This document shows, one piece after another, positions 31,251 through 43,835 of a stretch of DNA of 64,000 nucleotides. The first letter of the stretch is position 1; each line of letters opens with the position of its first letter. A program made the translations under genes and the position numbers. Where the stretch lies: positions 20,095,916 to 20,159,915 of the forward strand of contig CP154955.1 in assembly GCA_039621445.1 (NCBI GenBank), in the 5' to 3' direction. The notes below the pieces were generated by a model. The model worked only from the letters and a program-made list of their open reading frames with translations. It searched no databases and had not been told where the DNA came from. This DNA comes from Euglena gracilis. Taxonomy: Eukaryota > Euglenida > Euglenophyceae > Euglenales.

Positions 31251-31490
31251 AGGTTTTGCATGGAAAAAAATTTTGGATGCACATTTTCAATAATTTTTGG
31301 CAACTTCTGGGTAATTTCTGCCAAAAGCTTCCTTCCACAAAAATGAAAAAAGTCATAAAATTCCATTTTTGTTGCATTTTGGAATGTTTTTGACCATTTT
31401 TGGCAGTTTTTGAAATGAGTAGGATTCAAAGTATGGTTTGGGAGTTTCATAACGAGTTTTTCAATGAAATTTTCTTTTTGTTTTTTTTTG
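31250..31490 (+). repeat. Dispersed T-rich repeat, copy 2 of 3
   Basis: Same family as 28685-28890 (GGATGCACATTTTCAA, CAACTTCTGGG, GTATGGTTTGGGAGTTTC). Confidence 0.75.
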
Positions 31491-31536
31491 AGGTTTTTTT
31501 TAATATTTTTTTTCAAAAAAACACGTTGCACCAAAA

Positions 31537-32260
31537 TGGCCCCAAGATGTGGCACCAAACTGGCCCCAAAACTGTTGCACCAAACTGGCCCCAAGACGTG
31601 GCACCAAACTGGCCCCAAAAATGTGGCACCAAACTGGCCCCAAGATGTGGCACCAAACTGGCCCCAAAATGTGGCACCAAACTGCCCAAAACACTTGCAC
31701 CATGGCCCCAAGATGTGGCACCAAACTGGCCCCAAAATGTGGCACCAAATCTGGCCCATGGTCAGATTTTTTGGCAATGACAAAGAGAAACATTTTAAAA
31801 GGCAAAGCAACCCAAAAGACAGGACATGCATTGGGAAATGTGCAAGGGGGCCTTTACAGGCCCAAATGGCAGTGAAGGGCCCAAACGACAAGATGTCCAG
31901 CTCAAGCAAGTCCACCAGTACCACCAGTATTGCAATAATTGTGCTTGACAGGAAACTGAACAGATACTCAACTTGTACTTGTAACTTCTTGAACTGCAGA
32001 TTGGACATCTTGAACTTCGGGGCTTGAATACATCACCAAATGACGTGAATAATCTTAACCCCACCAGGGGCTTTCACGACATGCTGAACATACAGTCGGA
32101 AAAAAATAGACACTCAGAAAGAGATGATATGAAGGGGAAGGGGTCAAGGTGATGCCTAAAAAGAAAACAGTTCGGAGTTGCCTACTAACGTGACCCCCCC
32201 CCTATTTGGCCGCCCTCCGGGCGGCCTGGACCCCCCTTCTAGCCAATTGGGTTGGCTACC
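31537..32260 (-). mobile_element. LINE-A-like 5-prime fragment, copy 1
   Basis: 24-bp units (GGCACCAAACTGGCCCCAAG) at 31537-31755 are followed by GGGCCTTTACAGGCCCAAA and TTGTACTTGTAACTTCTTG. The same motif types make up the LINE-A 5-prime region. About 510 bp (31745-32254) recur almost unchanged at 34391-34900. No RT sequence is attached. Confidence 0.6.
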
Positions 32261-32301
32261 CACCCTGACCACCGGGGTTGGAGACCCCCCCTGACCCCCC
32301 G

Positions 32302-32359
<58 letters not shown>

Positions 32360-32366
32360 CCCCCCC

Positions 32367-33890
32367 TGAGTAGGTCCGGGCCCCCGAGGATTATCGATGT
32401 GATTGGATTTCCGGGCCCCCAAAGTGAATAGCCTATAGGTTAGGGGACGATCCCTAGTTTCTCCAGAGGCTTTGGGTTACCCGCAACTCCCCGCCAGTCC
32501 GGAGATATGGCCCGAGCAAAAAAGTTGTCTACCGTTTTTTTTTTCCGAGGAAATTGCAGGGCCGTTTTGGGGTCAAAAAATCGAAAAATTCAAAATATCT
32601 CGAAAACGCTGCGGAGTTGAGAAAAAGTAAAGAGGACGTCATTCCACAACTTTGGGACGCCCGATCGATCGGTATGCGCGGTTTGGGCCAACTCCTCGCC
32701 TAGCCCGAGATACGGCCGTTTTGGGGTTTTGGGCCAGTTTGGCCAGTTTTGGCCATTTCGGGCCCGTTCGGGGCCCAAAACCGTAAATTGGCCGTATCTC
32801 GGGCTAGACGGGGAGTTGGAACCCAAACCAGGGGGTCAATCGTTAGGTTTAGGGGGGGGTTTTGACCGTTTTTTGGGGTTCCCGGGGTCTGGTTGTGCAA
32901 TTTTGGGTCATTTTTCGGTATTCGGGGACCCCTTCGGGGGTTCGAGGGCTGCTGGGCTGGGGTCCAAAAATCGAAAAATTCAAAATATCTCGAAAACGCT
33001 GCGGAGTTGAGAAAAAGTAAAGAGGACGTCATTCCACAACTTTGGGACGCCCGATCGATCGGTATGCGCGGTTTGGGCCGACTCCTCGCCTAGCCCGAGA
33101 TATGGCCGTTTTGGGGTTTTGGGCCAGTTTTGGCCATTTCGGGCCTGTTTGGGCCCGAAACCGTAAATTGGCCGTATCTCGGGCTAGATGGTGAGTTGGG
33201 ACCCCAAACCAGGGGGTCAATCATTACGTTTAGGGGGGGGTTTTTGAACCGTTTTTTTGGGGTTCCCCGGGGTCTGGTTGTGCGATTTTGGGCCAGTTTT
33301 GGTGTATTCGGGGACCCCCCATCCGGGCGCCGTCAGGGCGGCTGGGCAGGGGGTCGGTCGGTGCCAGGTCGACCCAAAATTTTGAAAAAAAATTTTTTCG
33401 CTCAAAAACACTTTTTTTCACTTCAGAACATCAAAAAAGGTGTTTTTGAGCGAAAAAAAGTTTTCCGACCCACCCCCCCCCCATCCCCCCCCACCCCCCC
33501 CCCCCTGTGGCTGTAGCCCCCCCCCCCACCCCCCCCCCCCCAGCCGGTGGACTTAGCCATTTTTGGGTCAAAAAGTCGAAAAAATTCGAAAAAAATTTCT
33601 TTGCCCAAAACCATGATTTTTGACCTCCCGCACCCGAAAAAAGCGTTTTCGAGCCAAAAATGAGCGTTTTTCGACCCGCCAGCGCCCCGTTTTGGGCCGC
33701 CAACCCATTAACTTTGTGTCAAAATTGGGCCAAAAAAGTCGAAAAAAATCGAAAAAAAATTTTCTGCCCAAAACGATGTTTTTGGTCTCCCTGACCCGGA
33801 AAAACTGTTTTTGAGCCGAAAATGAGCGTTTTTCGCGGGCCGGGCCGGGGTGGTCTCCCAAAGAGCTCAGCTCTACGTCACACCCTGGTC
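32367..33890. repeat. Satellite unit 0 (lacks opening hairpin)
   Basis: Begins at CTGAGTAGGTCCGG after a C tract of more than 50 bases and ends with AGAGCTCAGCTCTACGTC. It has two A and two B subrepeats. It is joined on the left to LINE-A-like sequence. Confidence 0.85.
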
Positions 33891-34129
33891 ACTTTTGTGG
33901 GTTTTTTGCTGAACCCTTCAAGGGGGGTCCGGGCCAGAAACCAGCCAGTCACTCCGAAAAAACCAGTCACCCACCCCCCCCCCCCCCCCGGGGGGGGTTG
34001 GCCAGTGCTGCCTGCAATTGGGTGTTAAGTACTTCAAAAAAAAACCCTGCAATCCGGTACTTCCACTTGAGTCTCAGGGGCCCCCCAAGAGGTTGCACCA
34101 ATTGGCACCAAATGGCCACCTATGGACCA

Positions 34130-34915
34130 AAGTGTGGGACCAATATGGCGCAAAACTGGCCACAAAAAATATGGCAGCAAACTGCCCAAAACACCCGCAC
34201 CAAACGAACCCCAAGGTGTTGCCCCCAAACTGACCCCAAGTTGTGGCACCAAACTGCTCAAAACACTTACACCAAAATGGCCCCAAGATGCGGCACCAAC
34301 TGGCCCAAAAAATGTGGCACCAAACTGCCCAAAACACTTGCACCAAAATGGCCCCAAGATGCGGCACCAAACTGGCCCCAAAATGTGGCACCAAATCTGG
34401 CCCATGGTCAGATTTTTTGGCAATGACAAAGAGAAACATTTTAAAAGGCAAAGCAACCCAAAAGACAGGACATGCATTGGGAAATGTGCAAGGGGGCCTT
34501 TACAGGCCCAAATGGCAGTGAAGGGCCCAAACGACAAGATGTCCAGCTCAAGCAAGTCCACCAGTACCACCAGTATTGCAATAATTGTGCTTGACAGGAA
34601 ACTGAACAGATACTCAACTTGTACTTGTAACTTCTTGAACTGCAGATTGGACATCTTGAACTTCGGGGCTTGAATACATCACCAAATGACGTGAATAATC
34701 TTAACCCCACCAGGGGCTTTCACGACATGCTGAACATACAGTCGGAAAAAAATAGACACTCAGAAAGAGATGATATGAAGGGGAAGGGGTCAAGGTGATG
34801 CCTAAAAAGAAAACAGTTCGGAGTTGCCTACTAACGTGACCCCCCCCCTATTTGGCCGCCCTCCGGGCGGCCTGGACCCCCCTTCTAGCCAATTGGGGGG
34901 GGACAATTAGGGGGG
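34130..34915 (-). mobile_element. LINE-A-like 5-prime fragment, copy 2
   Basis: Direct duplicate of the 31.5-32.26 kb fragment. The 24-bp repeat part differs, the rest is nearly identical. It sits between two blocks of the satellite array, so it was probably duplicated together with satellite units. Confidence 0.65.
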
Positions 34916-34916
34916 G

Positions 34917-36958
34917 GTCGCTGAGCTCTTATCTCTTTAGAGTAAGAGCGAAGCTTCCCCCCCCCCCCAAACCCCCCCCCTCCCCCCCCCCCCCCCCCCC
35001 CGCCCCCCGCCCCCCCCCCCCTGAGTAGGTCCGGCCACCCGAGGATTATCGATGTGACCTGATTTCGGGACCCGAAAGGTTAATAGCCTATAGGTTAGGA
35101 GACGGTCCCTAGTTTGTCCAGAGCCCTTAGGTTGCCCGCAACTCCGCGCCAGGCCGGAGATCTGGCCGGAGCAAAAAAGTTGTGTACCGTTTTTTTTCCA
35201 AAGAAATTTTGTTGGACCGGCAAAAGGGGTCATTTTTGGGGTCAAAAAATCGAAAAATTCAAAATATCTCGAAAACGCCGGGGAGTTGAGAAAAACTAAA
35301 GAGTACCTCATTCCACAACTTTGGGACGCCCTATCCACCGGTATGCGCAGTTTGGGCCAACTCCCCGCCTAGCCCGAGATACGGCCGTTTTTCGGTCCAA
35401 ATGGCCGTTTTGCGCACTTTTCCCACTGTCCGACTTAGCCGTTTTCGGGCCAAAAAGTCAAAAAAAATCGAAAATTTTTTTTTCGCCCAAAACCATGTTT
35501 TTGGGCCTCCCGGACCCGGAAAAAGTGTTTTTGGGCCGAAAACGAGCGTTTTTTCGACCCGCCGGCGCCCCGTTTTGGTTCGCCAACCCATTGACTTTGG
35601 GCCAAAACCGGGTCAAAAAAGTCGAAAAAAATCGAAAAAAGTTTTTTTGCCCAAAACCATGTTTTTTGGCCTCCCGGACCCGGAAAAAGTGTTTTTGAGC
35701 TGAAAATGAGCGTTTTTCGACCCGCCAGGGCCCCTTTTTGGGCCGCTAACCCATTGATTTTGGGTAAAAACCGGGTCAAAAAAGCCGAAAAATATCGAAA
35801 AAAATTTTTCGCCCGAAACGATGTTTTTTGGGCCTCCTGGACCCGGAAAACATGTTTTTGAGCTGAAAATGAGTGTTTTTCGACCGGCCGGGCCGGAATG
35901 GTCCCCCAAAGAGCTCAGCTCTACGTCACACCCTGGTCGCTGAGCTCTTATCTCTTTAGAGTAAGAGCGAAGCTTACCACCCCCCCCAAACCCCCCCCCC
36001 TACCCCCCCCCGCCCCCCCCCCGCCCCCCCGCCCCCCCCCCCCCCCTGAGTAGGTCCGGCCACCCGAGGATTATCGATGTGACCTGATTTCGGGACCCGA
36101 AAGGTTAATAGCCTATAGGTTAGGAGACGGTCCCTAGTTTGTCCAGAGCCCTTAGGTTGCCCGCAACTCCGCGCCAGGCCGGAGATCTGGCCGGAGCAAA
36201 AAAGTTGTGTACCGTTTTTTTTCCAAAGAAATTTTGTTGGACCGGCAAAAGGGGTCATTTTTGGGGTCAAAAAATCGAAAAATTCAAAATATCTCGAAAA
36301 CGCCGGGGAGTTGAGAAAAACTAAAGAGTACCTCATTCCACAACTTTGGGACGCCCTATCCACCGGTATGCGCAGTTTGGGCCAACTCCCCGCCTAGCCC
36401 GAGATACGGCCGTTTTTCGGTCCAAATGGCCGTTTTGCGCACTTTTCCCACTGTCCGACTTAGCCGTTTTCGGGCCAAAAAGTCAAAAAAAATCGAAAAT
36501 TTTTTTTCGCCCAAAACCATGTTTTTGGGCCTCCCGGACCCGGAAAAAGTGTTTTTGGGCCGAAAACGAGCGTTTTTCGACCCGCCGGCGCCCCGTTTTG
36601 GTTCGCCAACCCATTGACTTTGGGCCAAAACCGGGTCAAAAAAGTCGAAAAAAATCGAAAAAAGTTTTTTCGCCCAAAACCATGTTTTTTGGCCTCCCGG
36701 ACCCGGAAAAAGTGTTTTTGAGCTGAAAATGAGCGTTTTTCGACCCGCCAGGGCCCCTTTTTGGGCCGCTAACCCATTGATTTTGGGTCAAAACCGGGTC
36801 AAAAAAGCCGAAAAATATCGAAAAAAATTTTTCGCCCGAAACGATGTTTTTTGGGCCTCCTGGACCCGGAAAACATGTTTTTGAGCTGAAAATGAGTGTT
36901 TTTCGACCGGCCGGGCCGGAATGGTCCCCCAAAGAGCTCAGCTCTACGTCACACCCTG
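34917..36958. repeat. Satellite units 1 and 2, short near-identical pair
   Basis: Two units of 1,019 and 1,023 bp (34917-35935, 35936-36958) differ by eye at only a few positions, mainly in C tracts and homopolymers. Each lacks the long double-A block of other units and has three B-type subrepeats. This is recent duplication or an assembly effect. Confidence 0.9.
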
Positions 36959-38787
36959 GTCGCTGAGCTCTTATCTCTTTAGAGTAAGAGCGAAGCTTAC
37001 CACCGGGGCCGGAGGGGGGTCGGACCCCCCCGCCCCCCCCCGCCCCCCACCGCCCCCCCCTGGGTAGGTCCGGAAACCCTAGGATTATCGATGTGACTGG
37101 ATTTCCGGGCCCCCAAAGTGAATGGCCTATAGGTTAGGGGACGGTCCCTAGTACCTCCAGAGCCCTTCGGTTACCCGCAACTCTCCGCCAGTCCGGAGAT
37201 ATGGCCCGAGCAAAAAAGTTGTCTACCGTTTTTTTTTTTTTGTTTTTTTCAAGGTCATTTTGTGGTCAAAAAATCGAAATTTTCAAAATATCTCGAAAAC
37301 GCCGCGGAGTTGAGAAAAAGTGAAGAGGACGTCGTTCCACAACTTTGGGACGCCCGATCGATCGGTATGCGCGGTTTGGGCCAACTCCCCGCCTAGCCCG
37401 AGATACGGCCGTTTTGGGGTTTTGGGCCAGTTTGGCCAGTTTTGGCCATTTCGGGCCCGTTCGGGGCCCGAAACCGTAATTTGCCCGTATCTCGGGCTAG
37501 ACGGGGAGTTGGAGCCCAAACCAGGGGGTCAATCATTAGGTTTAGGGGGGGGGTTTGACCGTTTTTTGGGGTTCCCGGGGTCTGGTTGTGCCATTTTGGG
37601 CCATTTTTGGGTATTTGGGGACCCCTGATGGGGCGCAACGGCGGCCGGGCTGGGGTCCAAAAATCGAAAATTTCAAAATATCTCGAAAACGCTGCGGAGT
37701 TGAGGAAAAGTGATGGCGACCTTATTTGACGACCTTGGAACGCCCTATCGATCGGTATGCGCCGTTTGGGACAACTCCTCGCCGGGCCCGAGATACGGCC
37801 GTTTTGGGGGTTTTGGGCCCGTTTTGCCAGTTCTGGCCCGTTCAGGGCCCGAAACCGTAAATTGGCCGTATCTCGGGCTAGACGGGGAGTTGGGACCCAA
37901 ACTGGGGGTCAAACATTACGTTTAGGGGGGGGTTTTGACCGTTTTTTGGGGTTCCCGGGGTCTGGTTGTGCGATTTTGGCCAGTTTTGGGTGTTCGGGGA
38001 CCCCATCGCGCGCCGTCAGGGCGGCAGGGTGAGGGGGGGTCGGGTGGCAGGTCGGGACCCAAAATTTTGAAAAAATTTTTTTTTCGCTCAAAAACACTTT
38101 TTTTCACTTCAGAACATCAAAAAAAGTGTTTTTGAGCGAAAAAATTTTTTTCCGACCCGGACCCCTCCATCCCCCCCCCCTGTATGCCCCCCCCCTGGCC
38201 GGTGGACTTAGCCATTTTTTGTCAAAAAGTCAAAAAAATTCAAAAAATTTTTTTCCGCCCAAAACCATGTTTTTTGACCTCCCAGACCCGAAAAAAGTGT
38301 TTTCAAAACAAAAATGAGCGATTTTTTCGACCCGCCGGCCCCCGCTTTGTGCCGCCGACCAATTTACTTTGGGTCAAAACCGGTTCAAAAAAATCGAAAA
38401 AATCAAAAAAAATTTTGTTTTCACCAAACGATGTTTTTTGGCCTCGCGGACCAAAAAAACTGTTTTTGAGACGAAAATGAGCGTTTTCGACCCACCAGCG
38501 GCCCCGTTTGGGCCGCCGGGCCATGACTTTGGGTCAAAACGGTCCGAAAAAAATCGAAAAAATTTTTGGCCGCCGTGTTTTGGGCCTCCGCCTGAAACAC
38601 GCTGGCCGGGCCTGCCGTTTTTCCCGGGCCGGGCTCCCGTCCCAAAGAGCTCAGCTCTACGTCACACCTCGCTGGGCTCTTTCGAAGCTTACCACCCCGC
38701 CGGAGCCGGGCCGTGTCGGACCGCCGCCCCCCCCCCCCCCCCCCCCCCCCCCCCTTCCCCCCCCCTTCCCCTCCCCGCTCCGTTTAG
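36959..38787. repeat. Satellite unit 3 with a 118-bp stub
   Basis: Contains two A subrepeats. The closing part is diverged, and at 38667-38787 a shortened second start (CTCGCTGGGCTCTTTCGAAG) lacks the hairpin's right arm. Confidence 0.85.
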
Positions 38788-38900
38788 GTCGCTGAGCTCT
38801 TATCTCTTTAGAGTAAGAGCGAAGCTTACCACTGGGGTTGGAGACCCCCCCGGCCCCCCCCCCCCCCCCCCCCCCCCCGCCACCCCCCGCCCCCCCCCCG

Positions 38901-38931
<31 letters not shown>

Positions 38932-41900
38932 TGAGTAGGTCCGGGCCCCCGAGGATTATCGATTTGATTGGATTTCCGGGCCCCCAAAGTGAATAGCCTA
39001 TAGGTTAGGGGACGACCCCTAGTTTCTCCAGAGGCTTTGGGTTACCCGCAACTCCCCGCCAGTCCGGAGATATGGCCCGAGCAAAAAAGTTGTCTACCGT
39101 TTTTTTTCCGAGGAAATTGCAGGGCCGTTTTCAAAATTCAAAATTCAAAATATCTCGAAAACGCTGCGGAGTTGCGAAAAAGTAAAGAGGACGTCATTCC
39201 ACAACTTTGGGACGCCCGATCGATCGGTAAGCGCGGTTTGGGCCAACTCCTCGCCTAGCCCGAGATACGCCCGTTTTGGGGTTTTGGGCCAGTTTGGCCA
39301 GTTTTGGCCATTTCGGGCCCGTTCGGGGCCCAAAACCGTAAATTGGCCGTATCTCGGGCTAGACGGGGAGTTGGAACCCAAACCAGGGGGTCAATCGTTA
39401 GGTTTAGGGGGGGGTTTTGACCGTTTTTTGGGGTTCCCGGGGTCTGGTTGTGCGATTTTGGGTCATTTTTCGGTATTCGGGGACCCCTTCGGGGGTTCGA
39501 GGGCTGCTGGGCTGGGGTCCAAAAATCGAAAAATTCAAAATATCTCGAAAACGCTGCGGAGTTGAGGAAAAGTAAAAAGGACGTCCTTCCACAACTTTGG
39601 GACGCCCGATCGATCGGTATGCGCGGTTTGGGCCGACTCCTCGCCTAGCCCGAGATATGGCTGTTTTGGGGTTTTGGGTCAGTTTTGGCCATTTGGGGCC
39701 TGTTTGGGCCCGAAACCGTAAATTGGCCGTATCTCGGGCTAGACGAGGAGTTGGGACCCAAACCAGGGGTCAATCATTAGGTTTAGGGGGGGGTTTTGAC
39801 CGTTTTTTGGGGTTCCCGGGGTCTGTCTGTGCGATTTTGGGCCAGTTTTGGGTATTCGGGGACCCCTGCGGCGCGTCCGAGGGTGGCAGGGCGAGGGGGG
39901 GTCGGGTGGCAGGTCGGGACCCAAAATTTTGAAAAAAAATTTTTTCGCTCAAAAACACTTTTTTTCACTTCAGAACATCAAAAAAGGTGTTTTTGAGCGA
40001 AAAAAGTTTTCCGACCCCAACCCCCCCCCCCCGCCCTGGTGGTGTTGGCCCCCCCCCCCCCCAGGCCGGTGGACTTAGCCATTTTTGGGTCAAAAAGTCG
40101 AAAAAATTCGAAAAAAAATTTTTTGCCCAAAACCATGATTTTTGACCTCCCGCACCCGAAAAAAGCGTTTTCGAGCCAAAAATGAGCGTTTTTCGACCCG
40201 CCAGCGCCCCGTTTTGGGCCGCCAACCCATTAACTTTGTGTCAAAACTGGGCCAAAAAAGTCGAAAAAAATCGAAAAAAAATTTTCTGCCCAAAACGATG
40301 TTTTTGGTCTCCCTGACCCGGAAAAACTGTTTTTGAGCCGAAAATGAGCGTTTTTCGCGGGCCGGGCCGGGGTGGTCTCCCAAAGAGCTCAGCTCTACGT
40401 CACACCCTGGTCGCTGAGCTCTTATCTCTTTAGAGTAAGAGCGAAGCTTACCACCGGGGTTGGAGCCCCCCCCTGCCCCCCCCGCCCCCCCCCCGCCCCC
40501 CCTGAGTAGGTCCGGGCCCCCGAGGATTATCGATGTGATTGGATTTCCGGGCCCCCAAAGTGAATAGCCTATAGGTTAGGGGACGATCCCTAGTTTCTCC
40601 AGAGGCTTTGGGTTACCCGCAACTCCCCGCCAGTCCGGAGATATGGCCCGAGCAAAAAAGTTGTCTACCGTTTTTTTTTCCGAGGAAATTGCAGGGCCGT
40701 TTTGGGGTCAAAAAATCGAAAAATTCAAAATATCTCGAAAACGCTGCGGAGTTGCGAAAAAGTAAAGAGGACGTCATTCCACAACTTTGGGACGCCCGAT
40801 CGATCGGTAAGCGCGGTTTGGGCCAACTCCTCGCCTAGCCCGAGATACGCCCGTTTTGGGGTTTTGGGCCAGTTTGGCCAGTTTTGGCCATTTCGGGCCC
40901 GTTCGGGGCCCAAAACCGTAAATTGGCCGTATCTCGGGCTAGACGGGGAGTTGGAACCCAAACCAGGGGGTCAATCGTTAGGTTTAGGGGGGGGTTTTGA
41001 CCGTTTTTTGGGGTTCCCGGGGTCTGGTTGTGCGATTTTGGGTCATTTTTCGGTATTCGGGGACCCCTTCGGGGGTTCGAGGGCTGCTGGGCTGGGGTCC
41101 AAAAATCGAAAAATTCAAAATATCTCGAAAACGCTGCGGAGTTGAGGAAAAGTAAAAAGGACGTCCTTCCACAACTTTGGGACGCCCGATCGATCGGTAT
41201 GCGCGGTTTGGGCCGACTCCTCGCCTAGCCCGAGATATGGCTGTTTTGGGGTTTTGGGTCAGTTTTGGCCATTTGGGGCCTGTTTGGGCCCGAAACCGTA
41301 AATTGGCCGTATCTCGGGCTAGACGAGGAGTTGGGACCCAAACCAGGGGTCAATCATTAGGTTTAGGGGGGGGGTTTGACCGTTTTTGGGGGTTCCCGGA
41401 GCCTGGTTGTGCGATTTTGGGCCAGTTTTGGGTATTCGGGGACCCCTGCGGCGGGTCCGAGGGCGGCTGGGCGAGGGGCATGCAGGTCGAGACCCAAAAT
41501 TTTGAAAATTTTTTTTCGCTCAAAAACACCTTTTTTTCACTTCAGAACATCAAAAAAGTGTTTTTGAGCGAAAAAAAAATTTCCGACCCCCCCCCCCCCC
41601 CCCCCATCCCCCCCCCCTGTGGCTGTAGCCCCCCCCCCCCCCGGCCGGTGGACTTAGCCATTTTTGGGTCAAAAAGTCGAAAAATTTCGAAAAAAATTTT
41701 TTTTGCCCAAAACCATGATTTTTGACCTCCCGCACCCGAAAAAAGTGTTCTCGAGCCAAAAATGAGCGTTTTTCGACGCGCCAGCGCCCCGTTTTGGGCC
41801 GCCAACCCATTGATTTTGGGTCAAAACTGGGCCAAAAAGTCGAAAAAAATCGAAAAAAATTTTCTGCCAAACGATGTTTTTGGTCTCCCTGACCCGGAAA

Positions 41901-41985
41901 AACTGTTTTTGAGCCGAAAATGAGCGTTTTTCGCGGGCCGGGCCGGGGTGGTCTCCCAAAGAGCTCAGCTCTACGTCACACCCTG
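38788..41985. repeat. Satellite units 4 and 5
   Basis: 38788-40409 and 40410-41985. Their A blocks (39010-39700 and 40570-41270) are almost identical, showing duplication of a whole unit. Confidence 0.9.
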
Positions 41986-42051
41986 GTCGCTGAGCTCTTA
42001 TCTCTTTAGAGTAAGAGCGAAGCTTACCACCGGGGCCGGAGGGGGGGTCGG

Positions 42052-42088
<37 letters not shown>

Positions 42089-43795
42089 CCCCCTGAGTAG
42101 GTCCGGGCCCCCGAGGATTATCGGTATGATTGGATTTCCGGGCCCCCAAAGTGAATAGCCTATAGGTTAGGGGACGATCCCTAGTTTCTCCAGAGCCTTT
42201 GGGTTACCCGCAACTCCCCGCCAGTCCGGAGATATGGCCCGAGCAAAAAAGTTGTCTACCGTTTTTTTTTCCGGGGAAATTGCAGGGTCATTTTGGGGTC
42301 AAAAAATCGAAAAATTCAAAATATCTCGAAAACGCCGCCGAGTTGCGAAAAAGTAAAGAGGACGTCATTCCACAACTTTGGGACGCCCGATCGATCGGTA
42401 TGCGCGGTTTGGGCCAACTCCTCGCCTAGCCCGAGATACGGCCGTTTTGGGGTTTTGGGCCAGTTTGGCCAGTATTGGCCATTTCGGGCCCGTTCGGGGC
42501 CCGAAACCGTAATTTGGCCGTATCTCGGGCTAGACGGGGAGTTGGAACCCAAACCAGGGGGTCAATCGTTAGGTTTAGGGGGGGGTTTAATTGTTTTTTG
42601 GGGTTCCCGGGGTCTGGTTGTGCGATTTTGGGTCATTTTTGGGTATTCGGGGACCCCTGCAGGGGTTCGAGGGCTGCCGGGCTGGGGTCAAAAAATCGAA
42701 AAATTCAAAATATCTCGAAAACGCTGTGGAGTTGAGGAAAAGTACAGAGGACGTCCTTCCACAACTTTTGGACGCCCTATCGATCGGTATGCGCGCTTTG
42801 GGCCAACTCCTCGCCTAGCCCGAGATATGGCCGTTTTGGGGTTTTGGGTCAGTTTTGGCCATTTCGGGCCTGTTTGGGCCCGATACCGTAAATTGGCCGT
42901 ATCTCGGGCTAGACGAGGAGTTGGGACCCAAACCAGGGGTCAATCATTAGGTTTAGGGGGGGGGGGTTGACCGTTTTTTGGGGTTCCCGGGGTCTGGTTG
43001 TGCGATTTTGGGCCAGTTTTGGGTATTCGGGGACCCCTGCGGCGGGTACGAGGGTGGCAGGGCGAGGGGGGTCGGCAGGCAGGTCGGGACCCAAAATTTT
43101 GAAAAAAAATTTTTCGGTCAAAAAACACTTTTTTTCACTTCAGAACATCAAAAAAAGTGTTTTTGAGCAAAAAAAAGTTTTCCGCCCCCCCCCCCCCCCC
43201 ATCCCCCCCCCCTGTGGCTGTAGCCCCCCCCCCCTGGCCGGTGGACTTAGCCATTTTTGGGTCAAAAAGTCGAAAAAATTCGAAATTTTTTTTTGCCCAA
43301 AACCATGATTTTTGACCTCCCGCACCCGAAAAAAGCGTTTTCGAGCCAAAAATGAGCGTTTTTCGACCCGCCAGCGTCCCGTTTTGGGCCGCCAACCAAT
43401 TGACTTTGGGTCAAAACCAGACGAAAAAAGGTGAAAAAAATCGAAAATTTTTATTGCCCGAAACGATGTTTTTTGGCCTCCCGGACCCAGAAAAACTGTT
43501 TCCGAGCCAAAAATGAGCGTTTTTCGACCCGCCAGCGCCCCGTTTTGGGCCGCCAACCCATTAACTTTGTGTCAAAACTGGGCCAAAAAAGTCGAAAAAA
43601 ATCGAAAAAAAAATTTCTGCCCAAAACGATGTTACTGTTTTTGAGCCGAAAATGAGCGTTTTTCGCGTGCCGGGCCGGGGTGGTCTCCCAAAGAGCTCAG
43701 CTCTACGTCACACCCTGGTCGCTGAGCTCTTATCTCTTTAGAGTAAGAGCGAAGCTTACCACCCCGGCGACGGGGGGGTCGGACCCCCTCCCGCG

Positions 43796-43835
<40 letters not shown>

